Assembly (NCBI RefSeq): GCF_000469505.1
Contig: NZ_KI272865.1
Location: 38,698-46,885 of the forward strand
Reading direction: 5' to 3'
Origin: Leptotrichia sp. oral taxon 215 str. W9775
GTDB taxonomy: Bacteria > Fusobacteriota > Fusobacteriia > Fusobacteriales > Leptotrichiaceae
Length of the DNA: 8,188 bases
Program-made: the position numbers and the translations under genes
Shown here: positions 1 through 5,691 of the stretch, piece after piece
Layout: each line of letters starts with the position of its first letter
How positions within the stretch are numbered: position 1 is the stretch's first letter
The notes under the pieces: generated by a model
Told to the model about the DNA's origin: nothing
The model's database searches: none
The model's input: the letters and a program-made list of their open reading frames with translations, nothing else

Positions 1-560
1 GAGAGTGATGTAAATTCAGATAGTATTCAAACAATCAAAATAGCAAACAAGATTTCATTATTGTTTGAGAGTGATGTAAATTCAGATAGTATTCAAACAA
101 AAGTTATGAACTATATTGTTATACTCGTGTTTGAGAGTGATGTAAATTCAGATAGTATTCAAACCTTGCCAACCAATTCCAACTCCTTTCATTAGTTTGA
201 GAGTGATGTAAATTCAGATAGTATTCAAACTTTTTAATTCAAAATTATTTATAATCTAACGTTTGAGAGTGATGTAAATTCAGATAGTATTCAAACTCCA
301 AAAAATCCATACAGTTTAAAGCTTGAGTTTGAGAGTGATGTAAATTCAGATAGTATTCAAACGCTCCGAATGTAGCATTAAGAAGTATTTTAGTTTGAGA
401 GTGATGTAAATTCAGATAGTATTCAAACCTGTGCTGGCATTTTTTACCTCCTACTCCTGTTTGAGAGTGATGTAAATTCAGATAGTATTCAAACAGACAA
501 GATTAAAATCATAAATGCAGCTTTGTTTGAGAGTAATGTAAATTAAAATGTAATATAAAC
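1..560 (+). CRISPR. Type II CRISPR array, leader-distal part
   Basis: The 36-bp repeat begins GTTTGAGAGTGATG and ends AGTATTCAAAC; its outer six bases are inverted (GTTTGA/TCAAAC). A repeat cut by the window edge lies at 1-32 (four bases missing). Seven identical repeats start at 63, 129, 195, 261, 327, 393 and 459, and a decayed one starts at 525. All eight spacers are exactly 30 nt: 33-62, 99-128, 165-194, 231-260, 297-326, 363-392, 429-458 and 495-524. The GTTTGAGAG start, 36-nt length and 30-nt spacers match type II (Cas9) repeats; from memory the Treponema denticola type II-A repeat is very similar. The decayed repeat marks the trailer, so leader and cas genes should lie left of the window and transcription should run rightward. 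No tracrRNA anti-repeat or cas gene is visible here. Confidence 0.97.
525..560 (+). repeat. Degenerate terminal CRISPR repeat
   Basis: It has the same 36-nt length and register as the other repeats but differs at eight positions: 11, 21, 23, 26, 27, 28, 31 and 32. Seven of the eight changes fall in the 3' part, while the first 20 bases carry only one. In type II systems the mature crRNA keeps the 5' part of the repeat after each spacer, so the crRNA from spacer 495-524 could still pair with a tracrRNA. Terminal-repeat decay is usual at the trailer end and fixes the array's orientation. Confidence 0.95.
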
Positions 561-611
561 ATAAACACTTTTATTCTAATTTTATATATTATTTTCTTTT
601 TTCCAGCTAAG

Positions 612-620
612 TGGTATAAT
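612..620 (+). promoter_or_regulatory. Extended -10 promoter for the small membrane gene
   Basis: TGG followed by TATAAT (615-620) is a consensus extended -10 element. No good -35 is seen 16-18 bp upstream, which is acceptable for an extended -10. It lies 34 bp before the ATG at 654, and GGAG at 641-644 follows as ribosome site. Confidence 0.7.
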
Positions 621-653
621 ATATAAAACACATCACAATAGGAGTTGAGATTG

Positions 654-857
654 ATGAAAACTATAAAATTTAACAATAAAAAACATTATAGTCCATTAGA
701 AATTGTAATAATTATAGTATTAGGAATTATAATCTCTTTTCCATCTTTGGTTTTATTATCAATATTTTTAGTGTTTATGTTTGCTGTAAGTCCTTTAATT
801 ACAATATTCTCAATAATTTTTATTATATTTAAAATACTTCATATAAAAAATCAGTAA
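654..857 (+). CDS. Small two-helix membrane protein, unknown function
   Basis: A 67-aa protein that I do not recognise. The ATG at 654 is preferred over an in-frame TTG at 645 because GGAG (641-644) sits nine bases before the ATG and abuts the TTG. A polar, lysine-rich N-terminus (about residues 1-14) precedes two hydrophobic stretches, about 16-36 and 37-62, rich in Ile, Leu, Val and Phe; a short basic tail (HIKNQ) ends it. It is probably an inner-membrane hairpin. It has its own extended -10 promoter and is the first gene past the CRISPR trailer. The reading frame ends just after a run of six A (845-850), and the -1 frame is open for about 57 more codons, so this may be the front part of a longer protein that is frameshifted, or recoded at A_AAA_AAT. 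Confidence 0.6.
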   Translation: MKTIKFNNKKHYSPLEIVIIIVLGIIISFPSLVLLSIFLVFMFAVSPLITIFSIIFIIFKILHIKNQ

Positions 858-1024
858 AAGATATTAGTTTTAAAGAAAATTTTTTAGGTTATTATCAAAT
901 AAGTAAAACTGAAATGACTACAGAGGGTTGGAGCAAATATACAAAATTGGAAAAGTGGTTGAAAACTAAAAAGAAAGTGAGAAAGAATGGCAGTAATATC
1001 AGAAAAAGAAATAGAATTCAATAA
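845..1024 (+). pseudogene. Open -1 frame continuing the membrane protein
   Basis: Read in the -1 frame relative to the preceding gene, the sequence from the A run (845-850) is open to a TAA at 1022-1024. It encodes a polar, basic tail that includes TEGWSKYTKLEKWLKTKKK. It has no start codon or ribosome site of its own near the junction. A slip at the heptamer A_AAA_AAT (845-851) would join the membrane part to this tail, giving about 120 residues. The simplest reading is a one-base indel in a homopolymer (mutation or sequencing error). Programmed frameshifting is possible but unproven, and chance openness over 57 codons in AT-rich DNA cannot be excluded. Confidence 0.35.
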
Positions 1025-1043
1025 AGAAATTTCACACCATTAA
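987..1043 (+). other. Eighteen-codon frame, possible truncated gene start
   Basis: ATG at 987 opens MAVISEKEIEFNKEISHH and stops at 1041-1043. The peptide is soluble and acidic/basic mixed, like the first residues of an ordinary gene that has lost the rest. A purine-rich GAGAAAG precedes the ATG but is a weak ribosome site. It overlaps the end of the -1 frame above. It could be a relic of a deleted gene; expression is not supported. Confidence 0.2.
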
Positions 1044-1102
1044 GAGTAATTATGTTTCAAAGTGAAATCTGATATATTTTAGTGATGAAAATTAAAAAAA
1101 AT

Positions 1103-1276
1103 TTATTTTTTTGCAAGTAATAATATTTGTTTTTTAAATTCTTCATCTGAAATTTCGTCATATGCACTTTTTCTTAGAATTTCAATTTCTTCTACAGAAC
1201 ATTTTCCACATGCAAGTTCAACATTATATATTGCACTACTCAATCTTTTTTCTATTTCTGGATCTAATTTTCTCAT
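1103..1276 (-). CDS. 57-aa hypothetical protein, possible orphan antitoxin
   Basis: A small gene with strong signals. GGAGGA (1283-1288 on the complement) lies six bases before ATG 1276, and an extended -10 (TGCTATAAT, 1312-1320) lies upstream. An in-frame ATG at 1282 abuts the ribosome site and is a poorer start. The protein begins MRKLDPEIEKRLSSAIYNVE and is mostly acidic/basic helix, with two cysteines (Cys23, Cys26 in the order C-G-K-C) and a tail with EISDEEFKKQIL. The size and the late E-I-S-x-E-E-x segment recall VbhA-like antitoxins that partner Fic proteins, but the inhibitory S/T-x-x-x-E-G/N motif is not present and no toxin gene lies next to it. I treat the antitoxin reading as a weak guess. 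It is convergent with the fragments at 654-1043. Confidence 0.65.
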   Translation of the reverse strand: MRKLDPEIEKRLSSAIYNVELACGKCSVEEIEILRKSAYDEISDEEFKKQILLLAKK

Positions 1277-1311
1277 TGTCATTCCTCCATAAAAATTGAT
1301 ATTATTTGATT

Positions 1312-1320
1312 ATTATAGCA
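1312..1320 (-). promoter_or_regulatory. Extended -10 promoter for the 57-aa gene
   Basis: On the complement the bases read TGC then TATAAT (1312-1317), a consensus extended -10 about 25 bp upstream of the GGAGGA site. No -35 match is clear. A plus-strand TATAAT at 1334-1339 faces the other way, so this 30-bp stretch may be a divergent promoter pair. Confidence 0.6.
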
Positions 1321-1348
1321 TATATTTAGGTTTTATAATATATATGGA

Positions 1349-1486
1349 GTGAAAAATTATAGGAAATCTTTAGAGGAAATAAAAAATTGGTTGAATGATA
1401 AAGCTAAAAAATATTTAGAAAAGAACTTTGAACAAAAAGATTTAAAAGTATATTGTTTGAATCTTTACCAGAAATTTATTAGGTAA
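1349..1486 (+). other. Short open frame, likely gene remnant
   Basis: A 45-codon open frame starts at a GTG (1349) and ends with TAA at 1484-1486. It reads KNYRKSLEEIKNWLNDKAKK and onward, a lysine- and glutamate-rich helix with a late YCLNLYQKFIR end. There is no ribosome site before the GTG: the nearby GGAG overlaps it. It lies 16 bases before the ATG of the next gene, so it may be the 3' remnant of an older upstream gene or a poorly translated leader ORF. A plus-strand TATAAT at 1334-1339 could start its transcript. Confidence 0.25.
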
Positions 1487-1502
1487 AAAGGGAGAAAAAA
1501 AT

Positions 1503-1736
1503 ATGGATAAAAATTATGAAATAACACTGGAACAAGAAACAGCAAAAGAATTTGGTTGGGAAGTTATGGCAAATTTTAGAAGACTGGGAGATAATCTTGA
1601 AGAAAATTTGGTATTAAAAAAAATATATGAAAAAATAGGAAAAGAACTTAAAGTATTGTCAAATATGGATATTGAAAAAATAAAAGAATTTAAAATAAAA
1701 TGTAAATTTGTAAATGAAATACTGGATAGTATTTAG
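1503..1736 (+). CDS. 77-aa hypothetical soluble protein
   Basis: Not recognised. GGGAG (1490-1494) sits eight bases before the ATG, a convincing start. The protein is charged and largely helical, with no signal peptide, membrane segment or metal motif. The middle (about residues 25-55: RRLGDNLEENLVLKKIYEKI then GKELKVLSN) looks like a helical pair with heptad-like Leu/Ile spacing. One cysteine lies near the end (KIKCKFVNEI). It is followed 30 bases later by a bidirectional terminator, so it is the last gene on this strand before trpS. Together with the small frames to its left it forms an accessory patch beside the CRISPR array; nothing in it indicates a function. Confidence 0.6.
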   Translation: MDKNYEITLEQETAKEFGWEVMANFRRLGDNLEENLVLKKIYEKIGKELKVLSNMDIEKIKEFKIKCKFVNEILDSI

Positions 1737-1766
1737 AATTTTTGAGTCAATAGCAGAAGAACATAC

Positions 1767-1803
1767 AAAAAACAGCCCTAATCTATTAATTGGAGCTGTT
1801 TTT
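1767..1803. terminator. Bidirectional terminator between the 77-aa gene and trpS
   Basis: AACAGC (1771-1776) and GCTGTT (1795-1800) form a six-bp stem, extendable by CC/GG with one bulge. The stem is flanked by an A run at 1767-1772 and a T run at 1798-1803, so it works in both directions between two converging genes. Confidence 0.8.
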
Positions 1804-1827
1804 CTATCATTTATTCAAATCTAAATC

Positions 1828-2802
1828 CTAATAATTCTTATCCAGTAATCCCACTACACTTCTGACTTCATCCATTTTTACAGTGGCGATTGAACGGGCT
1901 TTTTCAGCACCTTTCTGAAGAATTTCATATACATAGTCCATATTATTTACAAGTTCTTCACGTTTTTCCCTGAATGGAGCAAAATAATCCATAAATTTAT
2001 CAAGCAATTCAGTTTTTGCATGTCCGTAACCAAAGTTTCCGGCCAGAAATTTCTGTTTAAGCTCTTCAGTTTCAGCTTCAGTAGCAAAAAGAGAATACAG
2101 TTTTGTAATGTTGTTGTCAGGATTTTTAGGCTCTTCAAGAGGAGTAGAATCAGTAACAATACTCATAATCTGTTTTTTTAGTTCCTTTTTAGAAAAGAAC
2201 ATATTTATAACATTTCCATATGACTTACTCATTTTATCTCCGTCAGTTCCAGGAACGACAGCAACACTTTCCACAATTTTTTCCTTTGGAAGCTTGAAAA
2301 CTTCCTTTCCATATGTTTCATTAAATTTAATTGCAATATCCCTCGTAATTTCCACGTGCTGTTTCTGATCCTTTCCAACAGGCACTATATCAGGATCGTA
2401 CATAAGTATATCTGCAGCCATTAATATAGGATATGTGAATAATCCCATGTTAGGCTTAATTCCCTTTGCAATCTTGTCTTTATATGAATGAGCCCTTTCA
2501 ATCAGTCCCATTGGGGTAACATTTGCTAAAATCCATGCCAGTTCTGTATGTTCAGGCACATCTGACTGTAAGAACAGTGTAGATTTTTCCGGATCAAGAC
2601 CCAGAGCAAGATAATCTAAAATAACTTCTATTGTATTTTGTTTTAAATTTTCACCATTAGGAGAAGATGTAAGAGCATGATAATTAGCAAGGAAGTAGAA
2701 ACCTTCATACTGATCCTGAAGTTCCACAAACTGTTTTATTGCTCCAAAATAATTTCCTATATGCAGGATACCGCTAGGCTGAATACCTGATAAACTTCTC
2801 AT
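1828..2802 (-). CDS. trpS: Tryptophan--tRNA ligase (TrpRS)
   Basis: This class I aminoacyl-tRNA synthetase charges tRNA-Trp with tryptophan using ATP in the cytoplasm. At 324 residues it matches the usual bacterial length. The ATP-binding signature is P-S-G-I-L-H-I-G-N-Y at 9-18 and the second signature K-M-S-K-S is at 190-194, both intact. A-A-D-I-L-M-Y holds Asp132, the position that reads the indole nitrogen in bacterial TrpRS, and V-G-K-D-Q-K-Q-H at 142-149 is the family's G-x-D-Q-x-x-H block. The start is supported by AAGGAGG (2808-2814) five bases before ATG. A promoter at 2840-2868 gives a leader of only about 30 nt, leaving no room for a T-box, so tryptophan-responsive control by that route is not seen. 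It stands alone on its strand and is divergent from the LysR gene. Confidence 0.98.
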   Translation of the reverse strand: MRSLSGIQPSGILHIGNYFGAIKQFVELQDQYEGFYFLANYHALTSSPNGENLKQNTIEVILDYLALGLDPEKSTLFLQSDVPEHTELAWILANVTPMGLIERAHSYKDKIAKGIKPNMGLFTYPILMAADILMYDPDIVPVGKDQKQHVEITRDIAIKFNETYGKEVFKLPKEKIVESVAVVPGTDGDKMSKSYGNVINMFFSKKELKKQIMSIVTDSTPLEEPKNPDNNITKLYSLFATEAETEELKQKFLAGNFGYGHAKTELLDKFMDYFAPFREKREELVNNMDYVYEILQKGAEKARSIATVKMDEVRSVVGLLDKNY

Positions 2803-2839
2803 TAAAACCTCCTTGTTTATTATAAATATTGATAGGTAA

Positions 2840-2868
2840 ATAATAACATATTATATACGATTTATCAA
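2840..2868 (-). promoter_or_regulatory. trpS promoter
   Basis: On the complement, TTGATA (2863-2868) and TATTAT (2840-2845) are separated by exactly 17 bp. Each matches the sigma-70 consensus at five of six positions. The predicted start near 2833 gives a short untranslated leader ending in AAGGAGG. Confidence 0.65.
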
Positions 2869-2873
2869 ATATA

Positions 2874-2900
2874 ATCAGAGAAATTATAAAAAAATCTGAT
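2874..2900. promoter_or_regulatory. Dyad ATCAGA-N15-TCTGAT, candidate LysR-type operator
   Basis: The arms ATCAGA (2874-2879) and TCTGAT (2895-2900) are perfect inverted copies 21 bp apart, two helical turns. The dyad sits between the divergent trpS and lysR promoters and directly abuts the lysR -35 box. LysR-type proteins commonly repress their own gene from such a dyad in a divergent region. With six-bp arms chance is not excluded. Confidence 0.4.
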
Positions 2901-2901
2901 A

Positions 2902-2930
2902 TTGTAAAAAAATTCTTTTTGGTTTATAAT
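2902..2930 (+). promoter_or_regulatory. Promoter of the LysR-type gene
   Basis: TTGTAA (2902-2907) and a perfect TATAAT (2925-2930) are 17 bp apart. The predicted start near 2937 leaves a leader of about 80 nt before ATG 3020. Confidence 0.65.
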
Positions 2931-3019
2931 ATAAATAATTAATCATATAAACGAAAAATAATAGGATTTTTTAATAAAAATTCCAATTACAAAATAAAGA
3001 GTGCGAAAGGGAGTTAACT

Positions 3020-3907
3020 ATGATAAATGATGTTTATAATCTGTTTTTAAAAGTAGTTGAAACAGGTAGTATCTCAAAGGCTGCAAACGAATTGTTCATT
3101 TCCCAGCCGGCATTATCTCAGCAGCTGAAGAAGCTCGAAAAAGAGTTTAATGCAAAGCTGTTTACACGAAGCAACAAAGGTATTGAACTGACAAAAGAAG
3201 GAAAAATCGTATATAAGTATTTTACGATGTTTGAAGAATGTCTGGATGAAATGAGGGAAGAAATAGAAGATGCAAAAAATAATTCGATGAAAATAAAAAT
3301 ATCTGCAGTATCTACAATATGTAATTATTCCCTTCCATGTGTCGTTTATCATTTGAAAAAGCATTATCCCAATGTTTCGGTGGAGCTGAACAGCAGGGAG
3401 AACAGTTCTGTCATAGAAGAAGAACTTCTAAGGGAAAGATGCGATATAGGTTTTGTAACGGAAAATATTAATAACAATGAAACTTTGGCAGGGAAAAAAA
3501 TATTTGAAGAAAAAATTGTGCTTGTTGCATCAAATATTTTGGGTTCATTTCCTGATTCGATAAAAGTAAAGGAACTAAGTAAATATGACCTTATAAGAAT
3601 GTCAGGAGAAAATGAGGTTATAAAAGTTGTAACAAAATTTATTAATAATTTTGAAAATTATAAATTTACATATAATCTGGAAAGTGTAGATGCAATAAAA
3701 TCATGCATTATAAATGGATATGGGATGGCATTTCTGCCCTATTCTACAATAAAAAAAGAACTTTACCATAAGGAAGTAAAAATCGTAGATGTTGAGCAAG
3801 TTTCAATAACTCAGAATATAAGCATGATAAAAAGAAATTCCCATACAGGTGGTGTGAAAAGGGTAATTTCCTATATGGAAAAATATATAAAGAAAATTAT
3901 TTGCTGA
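3020..3907 (+). CDS. LysR-family transcriptional regulator
   Basis: A 295-aa protein of typical family length. The N-terminal winged helix-turn-helix spans about residues 1-60: a helix (YNLFLKVVETGSISKAANEL), the recognition helix region S-Q-P-A-L-S-Q-Q-L-K-K-L-E, and the wing L-F-T-R-S-N-K-G-I-E-L-T-K-E-G. The family linker helix follows at about 60-90. Residues from about 92 on form the two-lobed effector domain, with V-E-L-N-S-R-E-N and C-D-I-G-F-V-T-E-N in lobe one and a G-Y-G-M-A-F-L-P block late in the chain. AAAGGGAG six bases before the ATG fixes the start. Family members of this kind often control the neighbouring operon in response to a small metabolite; CysB and CysL handle sulfur. 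The adjoining sulfur cluster makes that a reasonable guess, but the effector cannot be read from sequence. Its stop overlaps the tail of the convergent tusA-like gene by 11 bp. Confidence 0.95.
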   Translation: MINDVYNLFLKVVETGSISKAANELFISQPALSQQLKKLEKEFNAKLFTRSNKGIELTKEGKIVYKYFTMFEECLDEMREEIEDAKNNSMKIKISAVSTICNYSLPCVVYHLKKHYPNVSVELNSRENSSVIEEELLRERCDIGFVTENINNNETLAGKKIFEEKIVLVASNILGSFPDSIKVKELSKYDLIRMSGENEVIKVVTKFINNFENYKFTYNLESVDAIKSCIINGYGMAFLPYSTIKKELYHKEVKIVDVEQVSITQNISMIKRNSHTGGVKRVISYMEKYIKKIIC

Positions 3908-4112
3908 TGGTGATTTCCCAGACACCATCTATAACTTCTTCTGAAGAGCATTTAAATTTATTTAAATTACAGTAATATTCAATATTTTCTACGGCAAGGT
4001 TGTGGTCTGTAACAAGAAGAATTTCCTCTCCTTCCATAATGAGAGAGTGTTTCTGCTTTAATTTAATTACAGGAATAGGACAGCTGTATCCAAGGCAATC
4101 TATTTTAATCAT
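3897..4112 (-). CDS. TusA/SirA/YedF-family sulfur carrier (second copy)
   Basis: A 71-aa protein of the TusA-like fold. The diagnostic motif is L-G-Y-S-C-P-I-P at residues 7-14, with Cys11 as the persulfide-bearing residue followed by the P-x-P that caps the helix. Three more cysteines (6, 48, 55) are present. The family passes sulfane sulfur between partners in the cytoplasm, and copies beside YeeE/YedE genes are thought to serve the transporter. AAAGGA (4119-4124 on the complement) lies six bases before ATG. It follows the rhodanese gene in the same direction but is set off by 145 bp containing a long palindrome and its own -10 box, so it is probably a separate unit. Its 3' end overlaps the LysR gene by 11 bp, tail to tail. 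The exact sulfur (or selenium) donor is not inferable. Confidence 0.93.
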   Translation of the reverse strand: MIKIDCLGYSCPIPVIKLKQKHSLIMEGEEILLVTDHNLAVENIEYYCNLNKFKCSSEEVIDGVWEITISK

Positions 4113-4140
4113 AACTTTTCCTTTCTAAAAATAAATTAAA

Positions 4141-4193
4141 AGACTATTTCTAAATTTATACGTTTATTATACTATATAAATTTGAAATAGTCT
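4141..4193. promoter_or_regulatory. Long palindrome containing the promoter of the second tusA-like gene
   Basis: Arm 4141-4160 pairs with arm 4175-4193 over 19 bp with one bulged T (4151) and a 14-nt loop. On the complement the loop carries TATAAT (4166-4171), with TAGACT (4189-4194), a TTGACA-like -35, 17 bp upstream and overlapping the outer arm. The stem is followed on the complement by TTTTAATTT, so transcribed RNA from the rhodanese operon would fold here and could terminate. I read it as terminator for the upstream operon plus promoter/operator for the next gene; a protein that binds the palindrome would block that promoter. Confidence 0.6.
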
Positions 4194-4257
4194 ATTTTAT
4201 TTACTCAATTATACATAAGCTTTAAAATATTCTAAGTTAAAAGTTAGGGATAAAATA

Positions 4258-5652
4258 TTAAGCTTTACAGGAAGCTCCTTTTTTCTTTGTACCTGCTCCA
4301 TAATCATTTTTAGAATCAGGTTTCTGCATATTGTTTGGTGCTCCTTTTTGTACAGGGAATTTAGAATCCATTTGCCATGCATTCCATCCACCGTCATATA
4401 TATAAGTGTTTTTCCATCCTGCCATTATAGTCATGAACCAAGGTACAGTTGCACGCCATCCTGTTCCACAGTAGAATGCAAGTTTGTCTCCTTTGTTAAT
4501 ATTCTGAGTTTTCCACAATGCAAATATTTCATTTGGGTTACGTAAAGTTCCGTCCGGATCATAGTAATCCGCCACATTTGAAGAATCAGTTCCGGCAAAT
4601 CCCCAAATTGCACCTTGAGGTTCCCCTTTACCTGGAATGTAGTCGTATCCACTTACTTTTCCGGTATATTCATCCCATGAACGGTTACTTATAAGTTTTA
4701 GTCCATTTTTTTGCATTTCCATTGCTTCAGCAGGAGTTGATATAGTAATACTAGGATCTCCAGGTATAGTACCACCGAAATTAGTTTCAGGTGTAGGCGT
4801 ATTTACTTTAGTTTCTGTATGGAATCCGGCATCCATCCATGTAGTCAGATTACCATCAAGTACTCTTACATCTGTTACACCTGCCCATTTTAATGCCCAG
4901 AATACACGATATGCGGCAAGCTGGTTTTCAGCAGAGTAAAGAATAATAGTTTTATCTTTGGTAATACCATTTTTCAGCAGATTAGCTTCAATAACTTTTG
5001 GATCGCTTAAGTTCCATACCGGTCCATTTTCAATCCAGTCAGTATCAAAGTGGTAAGCTCCAGTTATATGCTGAGCATAACCTTTACTTTTTTCCAATGG
5101 CCCCCATGAAACTTCAAATAACATAAATTTATCATTTGTATAAGTTTCAGGCTTTTCTCCCTTTAAAACAGAATTTACCCATTGAGGTGAAACGCTGTAC
5201 TGGAAGTTTGGAAAAGACTCCATTGGATTTTTCTCATCATTTGCATAATTTACAAAATCTTTATAAGTTTTTACTTTATATCCTCTTGCGGCAAATTCTC
5301 CGGCCACACTGTTTAAACTTTCATTATCTGTATCATATATAACAAGAGTTTTATCTTTTGTGATTCCTTTACCTGCTGCATAAGTTTCAAATTTACCGTC
5401 TTCAATATAGTTTAACCATGCCGCAGTAAACTGGATTGCATTTTTAATATGTCCTCCACGTTTAGCATTTTTATCCTTAAACCCGTTATAAAGACTGTCT
5501 CTTCTAGTGTCTATAATAACATAGCTGGAATTATCAATATTTTTTAATAAATCTTCAGTTTTGATTTCACTGATTGCATTTTTTCCGCATGATAGGATTA
5601 ATCCTAAAATAGCAATACTCATTATTGAAAAAAGTATTTTTCTAAAATTCAT
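4258..5652 (-). CDS. Lipoprotein with three rhodanese domains, third one catalytic
   Basis: A 464-aa exported sulfurtransferase. A basic N-terminus and hydrophobic stretch (6-20) end in I-L-S-C-G, so Cys22 should be the lipidated residue. Three rhodanese-like modules follow. Module 1 (about 33-135) has V-I-I-D-T-R-R and a G-H-I-x-x-A-I turn, but Asp107 sits where the catalytic Cys belongs. Module 2 (about 155-280) has G-Y-A-Q-H-I-T-G-A and Y-S-A-E-N, with Ser240 at the Cys position. Module 3 (about 305-435) has the loop C-G-T-G-W-R-A with Cys395 and Arg400, the C-x4-R form of an active rhodanese. An extra Cys462 lies three residues from the end. It would move sulfane sulfur from thiosulfate or a persulfide at the outer face of the membrane. 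GGAG precedes the ATG by ten bases. Being last in the YeeE/TusA operon, 39 bp after the channel half, it suggests extracytoplasmic supply of the transporter. Confidence 0.93.
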   Translation of the reverse strand: MNFRKILFSIMSIAILGLILSCGKNAISEIKTEDLLKNIDNSSYVIIDTRRDSLYNGFKDKNAKRGGHIKNAIQFTAAWLNYIEDGKFETYAAGKGITKDKTLVIYDTDNESLNSVAGEFAARGYKVKTYKDFVNYANDEKNPMESFPNFQYSVSPQWVNSVLKGEKPETYTNDKFMLFEVSWGPLEKSKGYAQHITGAYHFDTDWIENGPVWNLSDPKVIEANLLKNGITKDKTIILYSAENQLAAYRVFWALKWAGVTDVRVLDGNLTTWMDAGFHTETKVNTPTPETNFGGTIPGDPSITISTPAEAMEMQKNGLKLISNRSWDEYTGKVSGYDYIPGKGEPQGAIWGFAGTDSSNVADYYDPDGTLRNPNEIFALWKTQNINKGDKLAFYCGTGWRATVPWFMTIMAGWKNTYIYDGGWNAWQMDSKFPVQKGAPNNMQKPDSKNDYGAGTKKKGASCKA

Positions 5653-5691
5653 TAAAATTTCTCTCCTTCCGTAAGAATAATCATATCAAAA

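Noticed and set aside
33..524. Self-targeting spacers matching genes in this window.
   Set aside because: By eye none of the eight spacers matches any other part of the window on either strand.
1..560. Type VI (Cas13a) array, expected because the DNA looks Leptotrichia-like.
   Set aside because: Cas13a repeats of that genus have a different sequence with a C/G-rich core; this repeat has the GTTTGAGAG start of type II.
1076..1100. AGTGATGAAAATTAAAA resembles part of the CRISPR repeat and could be a tracrRNA anti-repeat read on the complement.
   Set aside because: It covers only about 17 bases (14 match), misses the conserved GTTTGAGAG end, and is not followed on the complement by the stems and U tract of a tracrRNA.
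2108..2368. Open frame on the strand opposite trpS, and similar ones opposite the rhodanese (4348-4545, 5136-5342) and the YeeE N-half (6794-6979).
   Set aside because: They mirror conserved coding sequence, lack ribosome sites and encode no recognisable protein.
2803..2870. T-box or tryptophan leader upstream of trpS.
   Set aside because: The promoter predicts a leader of about 30 nt, with no specifier stem or antiterminator sequence.
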